Origin: Streptomyces pseudovenezuelae
GTDB taxonomy: Bacteria > Actinomycetota > Actinomycetes > Streptomycetales > Streptomycetaceae
Direction of reading: 5' to 3'
DNA: 64,000 nt
NCBI RefSeq assembly: GCF_029892565.1
Contig: NZ_JARXVH010000009.1
Location: 335,131 to 399,130, forward strand
Made by a program: the position numbers and the translations under genes. This document shows positions 50,040-57,438 of the stretch, in pieces. The notes under the pieces are model-generated. The model made no database searches and was not told the origin of the DNA. It saw only the letters and a program-made list of their open reading frames with translations. The stretch's first letter is position 1; each line of letters opens with the position of its first letter.

Positions 50040-50801
50040 CTACGGGTCCTGGGCCGCGTCCTCGTACAGCTCCGCCGACTCCTTGCCCAGCACCACGCTG
50101 TAGGAGATGTCGGCCGTGGCACCGCCCTGTTCGTGCCCGCCGAGGATGCCGACGACCTGTCCGTCGCCGTTGACCCAGGGGCTGCCGCTGGTGCCGCCGG
50201 TGAAGTCGGGGCAGGCGATGCGCTGTTGGGTACGGCTGTGCGCGACCGGCTTGTTGGTGCAGCTGACCGGCGCCTCGCGGGAGTCGGGATACCCGGTCAT
50301 GGTCACCGCCGTGGCACCGGTCGCCGTCCCCGCCCTGAACCGGTTCCCGCCGACCACGTCCTCGACGCCCCGCCCGCCCCGGTCGTCGAGCACGGCGAAC
50401 GCGACGTCGCTGTCCTCGTCCTGCCCCTCGGCCCAGCCGTCGGGCAGGAACCGTCTGCGGACGCTCCACACCCCGTGCGGCGCCGCGCCGCCCCGGTATC
50501 CCGGCACGAACACGAGGTCCCCGCCGTCGTCCAGGCAGTGCGCCGCGGTGACGATCACGTCGTGATGCGCGCTGCGCACGACAGAAGCGGTGCAGAAGTG
50601 ACCGCCGGCGAGGCGGGACGCCCGGTCCGCGTCGAACAGCGCCCCGACCCGCGCGCTCTGCTTCGTCGCGGCGGCGACCGCGGTCACACCGAGCGGCCCG
50701 GGACCGTCGTCGGCGCGGGCCAGCGAGGCCGAGGTGACGGCCGGCACGAGCAGCGCGACCGCGACGAACACAGGGCTGCTGATGCGTGAGATGCGCTTCA
50801 T
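50040..50801 (-). CDS. Secreted trypsin-like serine protease
   Basis: A 253-residue S1 protease with signal peptide (residues 1-30, FVAVALLVPAVTSASLARA). The triad is His in VTAAHCLDD, Asp in DEDSDVAFAVL and Ser in GGTSGSPWV. Four Cys (TAAHC with HFC; SCTNK with IACP) can form two disulfides. The mature N-terminus begins after a short propiece. No specificity pocket Asp is clear, so it may be a broad or chymotrypsin-like enzyme. Its gene is part of the accessory stretch between the wall hydrolase and the type IV-like cluster. Confidence 0.88.
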   Translation of the reverse strand: MKRISRISSPVFVAVALLVPAVTSASLARADDGPGPLGVTAVAAATKQSARVGALFDADRASRLAGGHFCTASVVRSAHHDVIVTAAHCLDDGGDLVFVPGYRGGAAPHGVWSVRRRFLPDGWAEGQDEDSDVAFAVLDDRGGRGVEDVVGGNRFRAGTATGATAVTMTGYPDSREAPVSCTNKPVAHSRTQQRIACPDFTGGTSGSPWVNGDGQVVGILGGHEQGGATADISYSVVLGKESAELYEDAAQDP

Positions 50802-50847
50802 CGGGCCCCACTCTGACCTAAGAAGGTGAGAATCCGGTCCGCCCTTC

Positions 50848-51333
50848 TCACCGTACCGGGGGCCTCCCGGCCTCGCCTGCGGGTGCCGCCGCCAGCAGTT
50901 TCGCCGCCAGCGCCCGCAGCTGCGCCCGCTCCCCCGCCGTCAGCGCCTGGGCCAGCTCGCCGATCGCGCGGTCGATCTCGGCGCCGCCCTCCTCGGCCAG
51001 CTCCCGGCCGGCCGGGGTCAGGCTCACCAGGACGCCGCGCCCGTCGTGCGGTGACGGCACCCGCAGCACCAGCCCCCGCTTCTCGGCGCGGGTGACCAGG
51101 CCCGTCATCGAGGACTTGTCCAGGCCGAGATGCCGGGCGAGTTCGAGCATGCCCGGCCGCCGGTCCCGCAGGATCCCGAGCAGCCGGACCTGGACCAGCG
51201 AGAGATCGTGCGCGGCCGCGACCCGCGTCAGCACGCCCTGCACCAGAAACGACAGCTGGACCAGGGCGTCCACGGTGTTCAGGGGCTCGTCGGAATCGTT
51301 CCGGACCTCGTCTGGCAGGTGACCGGCGGTCAT
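50848..51333 (-). CDS. MarR-family repressor
   Basis: A 161-residue MarR protein with the winged helix LSLVQVRLLGILRDRRPGML, GLDKSSMTGLVTRAEKRGLV and the wing VPSPHDGRGVLVSLT. ATG 51333 (MTAGHLPDE) is chosen. It reads away from a quinone oxidoreductase gene, and a set of three direct repeats between them (51357-51427) is the likely operator. Such pairs respond to quinones or electrophiles. Confidence 0.88.
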   Translation of the reverse strand: MTAGHLPDEVRNDSDEPLNTVDALVQLSFLVQGVLTRVAAAHDLSLVQVRLLGILRDRRPGMLELARHLGLDKSSMTGLVTRAEKRGLVLRVPSPHDGRGVLVSLTPAGRELAEEGGAEIDRAIGELAQALTAGERAQLRALAAKLLAAAPAGEAGRPPVR

Positions 51334-51356
51334 GGCGTCGCCTCCTCCACTTCTCC

Positions 51357-51427
51357 TAGTACGTGACACAAACCACTTGACCTAGTACGTGCCGCAAACT
51401 AACTTCAAAGTAGTACGTGCCACCAAC
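51357..51427. promoter_or_regulatory. Three TAGTACGTG direct repeats, probable MarR operator
   Basis: TAGTACGTGACACAAAC (51357-51373), TAGTACGTGCCGCAAAC (51383-51399) and TAGTACGTGCCACCAAC (51411-51427) repeat at 26 and 28 bases. The three copies fill the divergent promoter region of the MarR and reductase genes. Confidence 0.65.
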
Positions 51428-51470
51428 CATACGTCGCCCATCCCGCGGCCACCCACCCCAGGAGCCCCTC

Positions 51471-52436
51471 ATGCACGCAGCCGTCGTCCACTCCTTCGAC
51501 ACCCCGCCCCGCTACGACACCGTCGACACCCCCCGTCCCGAAGGCGAGCACCAGGTCCTGGTCGACGTCTTGGCCGCGGGCCTGCACCCCCGCGTCCGCT
51601 CCTCCGCCGACGGCACCCACTACACCTCCGACGGCACGCTCCCCCTCATCCCCGGCATCGACGCGGTCGGCCGCACCCCCGACGGCGGGCTCCTCTACTT
51701 CGTCGCTCCCGACGACGCCCCCGGCACCATGGCCGAGCAGGCCGTCGTGGACCGGCGCCGGGCCGTCGCACTGCCGCCGGACACCGACCCGATCGCCGTG
51801 GCCGCCGCGATGAACCCGGCCATGTCGTCGTGGATCGCCCTGCGCCGCCGCGTCACGTTGCCGTCGAACGCCCGGGTCCTGGTGCTGGGCGCGACCGGCA
51901 GCGCGGGCCGGCTCGCGGTCCAGATCGCCAAGCACCTCGGCGCCGCCCACGTCGTCGCCGCCGGCCGCGATCCCGAACGCCTCGCCCTCCTGCCCGACTT
52001 GGGCGCCGACGAGACCGTCTCCCTCTCGGCCGACCCCGACCGGGTCGCCGCCGACCTCGCCCGCACCGCCGCCGACGCGGACGTCGTCATCGACTACGTC
52101 TGGGGCCCGGTCGCCGAACAGGCGATGCCCGCCCTCCTCACCGCCCGCCCGGATCGTGCCAAGACCCTCGCCTGGATCCAGATCGGCTCGATGGCGGGCA
52201 CCGAACTCACCCTGCCCTCCGCCTACCTCCGCGCGGCCGACCTGCGGATCATGGGCAGCGGCCAGGGCTCGGTCAGCACCGCCGGCATCCTCGCCGAACT
52301 CCCCTCCCTCGCCGAGCGGATCACCGCCGGGACCTTCGCCGTGGACCCGCTCACGGTCCCGCTCGCCGAGGTCGAGAAGGCCTGGGGCGGTCCGACCTCC
52401 CCCGGCCAACGGATCGTGCTGACCCCCGGCGCCTGA
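51471..52436 (+). CDS. Medium-chain quinone oxidoreductase
   Basis: A 321-residue zinc-free MDR protein. The GroES-like part begins MHAAVVHSFDTPPRYDTVDT; the Rossmann motif is VLVLGATGSAGRLAVQIAK. The usual zinc-binding Cys are absent, as in quinone reductases. NADPH-dependent reduction of quinones or enones in the cytosol is the likely activity. GGAGCCCC before ATG 51471 serves as ribosome binding site. Divergent from the MarR gene, its likely regulator. Confidence 0.87.
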   Translation: MHAAVVHSFDTPPRYDTVDTPRPEGEHQVLVDVLAAGLHPRVRSSADGTHYTSDGTLPLIPGIDAVGRTPDGGLLYFVAPDDAPGTMAEQAVVDRRRAVALPPDTDPIAVAAAMNPAMSSWIALRRRVTLPSNARVLVLGATGSAGRLAVQIAKHLGAAHVVAAGRDPERLALLPDLGADETVSLSADPDRVAADLARTAADADVVIDYVWGPVAEQAMPALLTARPDRAKTLAWIQIGSMAGTELTLPSAYLRAADLRIMGSGQGSVSTAGILAELPSLAERITAGTFAVDPLTVPLAEVEKAWGGPTSPGQRIVLTPGA

Positions 52437-52529
52437 CCCCACTCACCTGTGTCCCGGCTGTGCGCCGGGTCAAGTCACCCCCATTCCCCCTCCATCGCAC
52501 CGCCATTGATCAGTAAGCCCACAGGCTCC

Positions 52530-52589
52530 TTCGGTAATGCGGAAGTCAGGATTCCGAAACGTGTCTTGTTTGTCGCGTACTCAACAAGC
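52530..52589 (+). promoter_or_regulatory. Conserved upstream block of the first sedolisin gene
   Basis: This 60-base stretch matches 54278-54335 in front of the second copy: GTCAGGATTCCG is identical, and CTTGTT..TCGCGTACTC..AACAAG, a 6-bp inverted repeat (52565-52570 with 52583-52588), appears in both with a one-base spacer difference. Conservation outside the genes suggests a shared promoter or operator. Confidence 0.55.
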
Positions 52590-52679
52590 AATGGTCTACG
52601 CGGGTCGCCGCCCCTGCCGGGAACCCCTGGCAGTCCCCCCACCGCAGGCCTCTGCCCACCCCTCCCAGGAGGCTTTACG

Positions 52680-54041
52680 TTGCGTACGTCCACCCCCAAC
52701 ACCCCCCACATACGCGCCAGATGGACCCGCATCGGCTCGGCAGCCGCTGCCACCACCGCGCTCGTCCTGGCCGGTCTCGGCACCGCGGTGCACGCGAGCG
52801 CCGCAACTCCCGCCGCGCACAAGGCCAGTGCCAAGGAGATCGCCGCGGCGGTCGCCAAGGCCCACGTCACGTACACGTCGGCCTGTGACGCCACCCCCGC
52901 CAAGGGCTACGCGTCCTGCAACGCCCTGCGCGTCACCTCCGGCACCACCGCGTTCCAGGAGGCGCAGGCCGCCAAGAAGGGCGTGACGCCCAAGTCGGTC
53001 TCCCCCAAGGCGGCTTCGGCCACCCCGACCGGCTACGGTCCGAGCGACCTCCAGTCGGCCTACGGCCTGACCTCGGCGTCCTCCTCCGACGGCGCCGGCG
53101 AGACGGTCGCCATCGTCGACGCGTACGACGACCCCAACGCCGAGGCGGACCTGGCCACTTACCGCTCGTACTACGGCCTCTCGGCCTGCACGACGGCCAA
53201 CGGCTGCTTCAAGAAGGTCAGTCAGACGGGCTCCACGACCTCGCTGCCCACCGCCGACAGCGGCTGGGCCGGTGAGATCTCGCTCGACCTCGACATGGTC
53301 TCGGCCATCGCCCCGAAGGCGAACATCCTGCTGGTCGAGGCGAAGTCGTCGAGCATGGCCAACCTGGGCACGGCGGTGAACGAGGCGGTCAAGCTGGGCG
53401 CCAAGTTCGTCTCCAACTCCTACGGCGGCTCGGAGTCCTCCTCCGACACCTCCTACGACTCCTCGTACTTCAACCACGCGGGCGTCGCCATCACCGTCTC
53501 CGCGGGCGACGAGGCCTACGGCGCGGAGTACCCGGCCGCCTCCAAGTACGTCACCGCGGTCGGCGGCACCAAGCTGTCGACGTCGTCCAACAGCCGCGGC
53601 TGGACCGAGTCCGTCTGGAAGACCAGCAGCACGGAGGGCACCGGCTCCGGCTGCTCCTCGTACGACGCCAAGCCCAGCTGGCAGACCGACACGGGCTGCA
53701 CCAAGCGCATGATCTCCGACGTCTCGGCGGTCGCCGACCCGGCCACCGGAGTCTCCGTCTACGACTCCTACGGCGACGACGGCACCGGCTGGAACACCTA
53801 CGGCGGCACCAGCGCCTCGTCCCCGATCATCGCGTCGGTGTACGCCCTCGCGGGCACCCCGGGCAGCAGCGACTACCCGGCCCAGTACCCCTACAACGCG
53901 GCCGGCACGTCCGCCCTCAACGACGTGACCAGCGGCAACAACGGCTCCTGCACGACGAGTTACTTCTGCACCGCGACGTCGGGCTACGACGGCCCGACCG
54001 GCTGGGGCACCCCCCAGGGCCTGGCCGCCTTCACCGGCTGA
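52680..54041 (+). CDS. Secreted sedolisin-type (S53) serine protease, copy A
   Basis: A 453-residue protein starting at TTG 52680, 7 bases after AGGAGG. The signal peptide is WTRIGSAAAATTALVLAGLG, with cleavage expected after HASA. The S53 catalytic set is recognisable: Glu and Asp in WAGEISLDLDM, the oxyanion Asp in VSAGDEAYG and the Ser in YGGTSASSPI. The prodomain is much shorter than in fungal and Pseudomonas sedolisins. The C-terminal part has paired Cys (GCSSY, GCTK, SCTTSYFC). A paralogue follows directly. Likely secreted, possibly for protein feeding or development. Confidence 0.87.
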   Translation: MRTSTPNTPHIRARWTRIGSAAAATTALVLAGLGTAVHASAATPAAHKASAKEIAAAVAKAHVTYTSACDATPAKGYASCNALRVTSGTTAFQEAQAAKKGVTPKSVSPKAASATPTGYGPSDLQSAYGLTSASSSDGAGETVAIVDAYDDPNAEADLATYRSYYGLSACTTANGCFKKVSQTGSTTSLPTADSGWAGEISLDLDMVSAIAPKANILLVEAKSSSMANLGTAVNEAVKLGAKFVSNSYGGSESSSDTSYDSSYFNHAGVAITVSAGDEAYGAEYPAASKYVTAVGGTKLSTSSNSRGWTESVWKTSSTEGTGSGCSSYDAKPSWQTDTGCTKRMISDVSAVADPATGVSVYDSYGDDGTGWNTYGGTSASSPIIASVYALAGTPGSSDYPAQYPYNAAGTSALNDVTSGNNGSCTTSYFCTATSGYDGPTGWGTPQGLAAFTG

Positions 54042-54064
54042 GCGGGTCCGCAGTACGGCAGCAC

Positions 54065-54086
54065 CTCCCCGTCGGGTCACGGGGAG
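54065..54086 (+). terminator. Hairpin after sedolisin copy A
   Basis: CTCCCCGT (54065-54072) pairs with ACGGGGAG (54079-54086) around the loop CGGGTC, 24 bases after the stop codon. A second stem, GGAAACGGG (54131-54139) with CCCGTTTTCC (54159-54168), follows with one bulge. Confidence 0.6.
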
Positions 54087-54161
54087 CCGCCCGAAGGGGA
54101 GTACGTGGGGACTCCTCGGCGGCATCGGAAGGAAACGGGTCACGGCAGCCGGCCGCGGCCC

Positions 54162-54232
54162 GTTTTCCCTTGCGCCCGACGGTGCGTTTCCCTTTGCGTC
54201 CGACGGCGTGTTTTCCCTTGAGCCCGCTGTGA
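54162..54232. repeat. Three 24-base tandem repeats
   Basis: Units beginning GTTTTCCCTTGCGCCCGACG at 54162, GTTTCCCTTTGCGTCCGACG at 54186 and GTTTTCCCTTGAGCCCGCTG at 54210 follow head to tail. The third is degenerate at its end. They lie between the two protease genes. Confidence 0.6.
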
Positions 54233-54277
54233 GTTGAGTCAAGCGTGCGTCACCCGCGGTCCATTCGCCGGCCCCGG

Positions 54278-54335
54278 TTCGGTAAGGCGGAGGTCAGGAT
54301 TCCGGACGCCTCTTGTTGTCGCGTACTCAACAAGC
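54278..54335 (+). promoter_or_regulatory. Conserved upstream block of the second sedolisin gene
   Basis: The counterpart of the block at 52530-52589: about 50 of 58 bases match, including GGTCAGGATTCCGG and the CTTGTT/AACAAG inverted repeat (54312-54317 with 54329-54334). It sits 107 bases before the start codon. Confidence 0.55.
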
Positions 54336-54441
54336 GCATCGTCGTCGCAGGCCGCCGCCCGTCGCCGGGACCCCACACCGACGGCATCGCACCCGCACCG
54401 CCCCTGTTCCACCCCACCAAGGAACATCAGGAGGCTGCACG

Positions 54442-55755
54442 ATGCGTTCCACTCTCCCCGACAGACCCTCCGTACGCAGCGGTTGGCGCCGGCTCGGCAC
54501 CGCTGCAGCGGCCACCGCCGCACTGCTCCTCGCCGGCTTCGGCACCGCCGTCCAGGCAGACGCGGCCTCCTCGGCCGCCACCGCGAAAGCGACCTGGACC
54601 GCGACCCCCTGTGCCACGCCCCAGCACAAGGGCGAACTCGCCTGCAACTCCTACCGGGTCACCGGCGGGCTCACCGCCTACCAAAAGGAACAGGCCAAAA
54701 TTACGGGCGTCACGCCGAAAGCGGCCGACGCCGCCACCCCGTCCGGCTACGGCCCCACCGACCTCCAGTCGGCCTACGGTCTGACCTCCGCCGCCGCCTC
54801 CAACGGCGCCGGCGAGACCATCGCCATCGTCGACGCCTACAACGACCCCAACGCCGAGGCCGACCTGGCCACTTACCGCTCGTACTACGGCCTCTCGGCC
54901 TGCACGACGGCCAACGGCTGCTTCAAGAAGGTCAGTCAGACCGGCTCGACGACCTCCCTGCCCGCGTCGGACACCGGTTGGGCCGAGGAGATATCCCTCG
55001 ACCTCGACATGGCCTCCGCCGTCTGCCCCAACTGCAGCATCCTCCTGGTCGAGGCGACCTCCGCCACCATGGCCAACCTCGGCACCGCGGTGAACCGCGC
55101 GGTCACCCTGGGCGCGAAGTACGTCTCCAACAGCTACGGCGGCTCCGAGTCCTCCTCGGACACCTCCTACGACTCCTCGTACTTCAACCACACGGGCGTC
55201 GCCATCACCGTCTCGGCAGGCGACAGCGGCTACGGCGCCGAGTACCCGGCGGCCTCCAAGTACGTGACCTCGGTGGGCGGTACGGCCCTGTCCAAGGCCA
55301 CCTCCACCACCCGCGGCTGGAGCGAGACCGTCTGGAAGACCAGCAGCACCGAGGGCACCGGCTCCGGCTGCTCCTCCTACGACACCAAGCCGACCTGGCA
55401 GACCGACACCGGCTGCACCAAGCGCACGATCTCGGACGTCTCCGCGGTCGCCGACCCGGCCACCGGAGTCTCCGTCTACGACTCCTACGGCATCACCGCC
55501 GGCTGGTACACCTTCGGCGGCACCAGCGCCTCGTCCCCGATCATCGCGGGCGTCTACGCCCTGGCCGGCACCCCGTCCACCTCCTCCTACCCGGCCTCCT
55601 TCCCCTACGCGAAGGCCGGCACCTCGGCCCTGAACGACGTGACCAGCGGCAACAACGGCACCTGCTCCACCACCTACCTGTGCACCGCCCAGTCGGGATA
55701 CGACGGCCCGACCGGCTGGGGCACCCCGGAGGGCGTATCGGCCTTCACCGGCTGA
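54442..55755 (+). CDS. Secreted sedolisin-type (S53) serine protease, copy B
   Basis: A 437-residue paralogue of the preceding protease. Signal peptide WRRLGTAAAATAALLLAGFG, cleavage likely after ADA. The catalytic set is intact: Glu and Asp in WAEEISLDLDM, Asp in VSAGDSGYG, Ser in FGGTSASSPI. An extra Cys pair (CPNCS) and a Cys pair near the N-terminus (PCATP, ACNSY) distinguish it from copy A in part. AGGAGG lies 8 bases before ATG 54442. An 80-base stretch (54862-54941) is identical to copy A, a sign of recent exchange. Confidence 0.88.
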   Translation: MRSTLPDRPSVRSGWRRLGTAAAATAALLLAGFGTAVQADAASSAATAKATWTATPCATPQHKGELACNSYRVTGGLTAYQKEQAKITGVTPKAADAATPSGYGPTDLQSAYGLTSAAASNGAGETIAIVDAYNDPNAEADLATYRSYYGLSACTTANGCFKKVSQTGSTTSLPASDTGWAEEISLDLDMASAVCPNCSILLVEATSATMANLGTAVNRAVTLGAKYVSNSYGGSESSSDTSYDSSYFNHTGVAITVSAGDSGYGAEYPAASKYVTSVGGTALSKATSTTRGWSETVWKTSSTEGTGSGCSSYDTKPTWQTDTGCTKRTISDVSAVADPATGVSVYDSYGITAGWYTFGGTSASSPIIAGVYALAGTPSTSSYPASFPYAKAGTSALNDVTSGNNGTCSTTYLCTAQSGYDGPTGWGTPEGVSAFTG

Positions 55756-55774
55756 CCGACTGACCCTCCGTCAC

Positions 55775-55809
55775 CGAACGGGCCGCGGCAACCAGCCGCG
55801 GCCCGTTCG
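55775..55809 (+). terminator. Terminator of sedolisin copy B
   Basis: A perfect 14-bp stem (55775-55788 with 55796-55809) with the loop CAACCAG, 20 bases after the stop codon. Confidence 0.85.
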
Positions 55810-55972
55810 CCGTGCCGGGATACCCTTCACCCGGAGAACATCGGCGCGACCGCTCACCCGACCGACCGTCAGAAACGGCCCTGGTCATAGAAGGGGTCAA
55901 CGACGGAACCACACGACAGGTTTCGCTCAGGCCTCATTGCCCGGCGTAACCTGCCGTGATACACAGAGTGAC

Positions 55973-55991
55973 CGTACGAGGTATTCGTACG
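55973..55991 (+). promoter_or_regulatory. Inverted repeat before the type IV-like cluster
   Basis: CGTACGA-GGTAT-TCGTACG is a perfect 7-bp inverted repeat with a 5-base spacer, about 115 bases before the first gene of the cluster. The rest of the 350 bases from 55756 to 56106 holds no gene on the plus strand. The palindrome is the best operator candidate there. Confidence 0.45.
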
Positions 55992-56106
55992 AAACCCGCC
56001 AACCAATGCCGTCAAGTCGACATACGACGGCGCCATTGTCGGCGAGAATGAGCTGACCTCTGCGCCATGGCAGGGGCCGCGGAACCGGAACTACCGAACA
56101 GGGGCG

Positions 56107-56424
56107 GTGACTTACATGCTCTTTGCGGCCGACAAGGGAGACATCAACACCATCATCGGCGGGATCGCTCCGGACTGGGGCCCCTTCGGCAGCCTGGGCA
56201 ACGAGGCCAAGGTGATGATCGAGGTCGTGATGGCGGTCGCCATCCTGCTCTGCCTCGCCCTCGCCATCTGGGGCGCCGCCAAGCAGCGCATCGGCGCGAC
56301 CGCCCTCCGGGACACCTTCAGCGCGGAACAGGGCAAGGGCCTCATCATCGCCGGTCTCACGGGAGTCTTCATCATCGGCTCCCTGGGCACGCTCTTCACC
56401 ATCGTGTACGGCATGGCCGTCTGA
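56107..56424 (+). CDS. Two-span pilin-like membrane protein, first gene of the type IV-like cluster
   Basis: A 105-residue protein with a short outer start (MLFAADKGDINTIIGG) and two hydrophobic helices (about residues 37-60 and 78-102) joined by a basic cytosolic loop (KQRIGATALRDTF). That is the layout of VirB2/TrbC-like pilins, though no pilin processing site is clear. GTG 56107 is used; ATG 56116 is the alternative. It is followed 180 bases later by the VirB8-like gene in the same direction. The assignment rests on topology and context. Confidence 0.7.
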   Translation: MTYMLFAADKGDINTIIGGIAPDWGPFGSLGNEAKVMIEVVMAVAILLCLALAIWGAAKQRIGATALRDTFSAEQGKGLIIAGLTGVFIIGSLGTLFTIVYGMAV

Positions 56425-56604
56425 CAGGCGTGTTATCCCTCGCCCTCCGGGCACGCCCGGTAACCGTCTACCCATCCGCCCCGTCGTGCCCACCGGCTGA
56501 GGTTGCGTCTCCCTGATGTCGAGTCACCACACCGCGCCCGCGCGGACCCCAGCACGGCTACCGTCGTATGCGTATGACTACGAGGCGGAGAGGGCGTACG
56601 CGGC

Positions 56605-57438
56605 ATGAGTCTCGGAGACGACCACGAGCCCTCCGGGGGTTACGGCGGCACCGGTCAGACCCGCACCCGACTCCCGGAGGGCACCAGCGACGTCTACGGC
56701 GGCGCCCGCAGAACCGGCCGCTCCTCCTCCCGCAGCCTGGTCACAGTGGTCGGCGTGGTCGTCCTCCTCATCGCCGCAATCGCATTCGCGAACCGCGGCG
56801 GAGACGATTCCCCTGCGGATACCGGAGCGGCTGACAAGCCGAAGACGTCGACGACGGCGGCGAGCGGCGAGAAGGCCGTGCAGTCGAAGGCGGCGGGGAT
56901 CCCGACGGGGTACACCCATGACGGGACGGGTGCACAGAGCGCGGCGGCCAACTACTCGGTGGCGCTGGGCTCGGCGGACATGTTCAACACGAACAGACGG
57001 CACCAGATCGTCAGCACTGTCTACGCCCCCGATGTCGCCACTGCCCGGCAGACCGACCTCGACAGCGCGTACTCCAGTGAGAAGTTCCTGACCAATATCG
57101 GTCTCAGCAAGGACGGCACCGCGCCGAGCGGCCAGACCTTCGTCTCCCGTGTCATCCCGGTGGGCACCAAGGCCACGTCGTCGAGTGCGAGCGCCGCCAG
57201 CGTCGAGGTCTGGTACACGTCGCTCTTCGGTCTGTCCGGCGAGAGCTCGACCAACCCGGTGTCCGAGAGTTGGTACACCACGACGTACCAGCTGAAGTGG
57301 ATCGACAACGACTGGAAGGTCACCGACTTCCAGCAAAAGGACGGACCCGTGCCGGTCGGGCGCGATCAGCAGGCCTCCACTGCCGACGACATGACGAAGG
57401 CCGTAGAGGAGTACGGAGGGTTCACGTATGCGCGCTAA
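56605..57438 (+). CDS. VirB8/TcpC-like single-span protein
   Basis: A 277-residue protein. A cytosolic tail of about 45 residues is followed by one helix (SLVTVVGVVVLLIAAIAFAN) and an outer domain of about 180 residues with NTF2-like features: AAANYSVALGSADM, TNPVSESWYTTTYQLKW and DNDWKVTDF at the end. This is the plan of VirB8 and of the Gram-positive TcpC proteins that scaffold type IV channels. It overlaps the next gene by 11 bases. Confidence 0.7.
   Translation: MSLGDDHEPSGGYGGTGQTRTRLPEGTSDVYGGARRTGRSSSRSLVTVVGVVVLLIAAIAFANRGGDDSPADTGAADKPKTSTTAASGEKAVQSKAAGIPTGYTHDGTGAQSAAANYSVALGSADMFNTNRRHQIVSTVYAPDVATARQTDLDSAYSSEKFLTNIGLSKDGTAPSGQTFVSRVIPVGTKATSSSASAASVEVWYTSLFGLSGESSTNPVSESWYTTTYQLKWIDNDWKVTDFQQKDGPVPVGRDQQASTADDMTKAVEEYGGFTYAR

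Noticed and set aside
55927..56493. Minus-strand frame of 188 codons over the start of the type IV-like cluster
   Set aside because: It is antisense to the pilin-like gene and its product has no domain or hydrophobic pattern.
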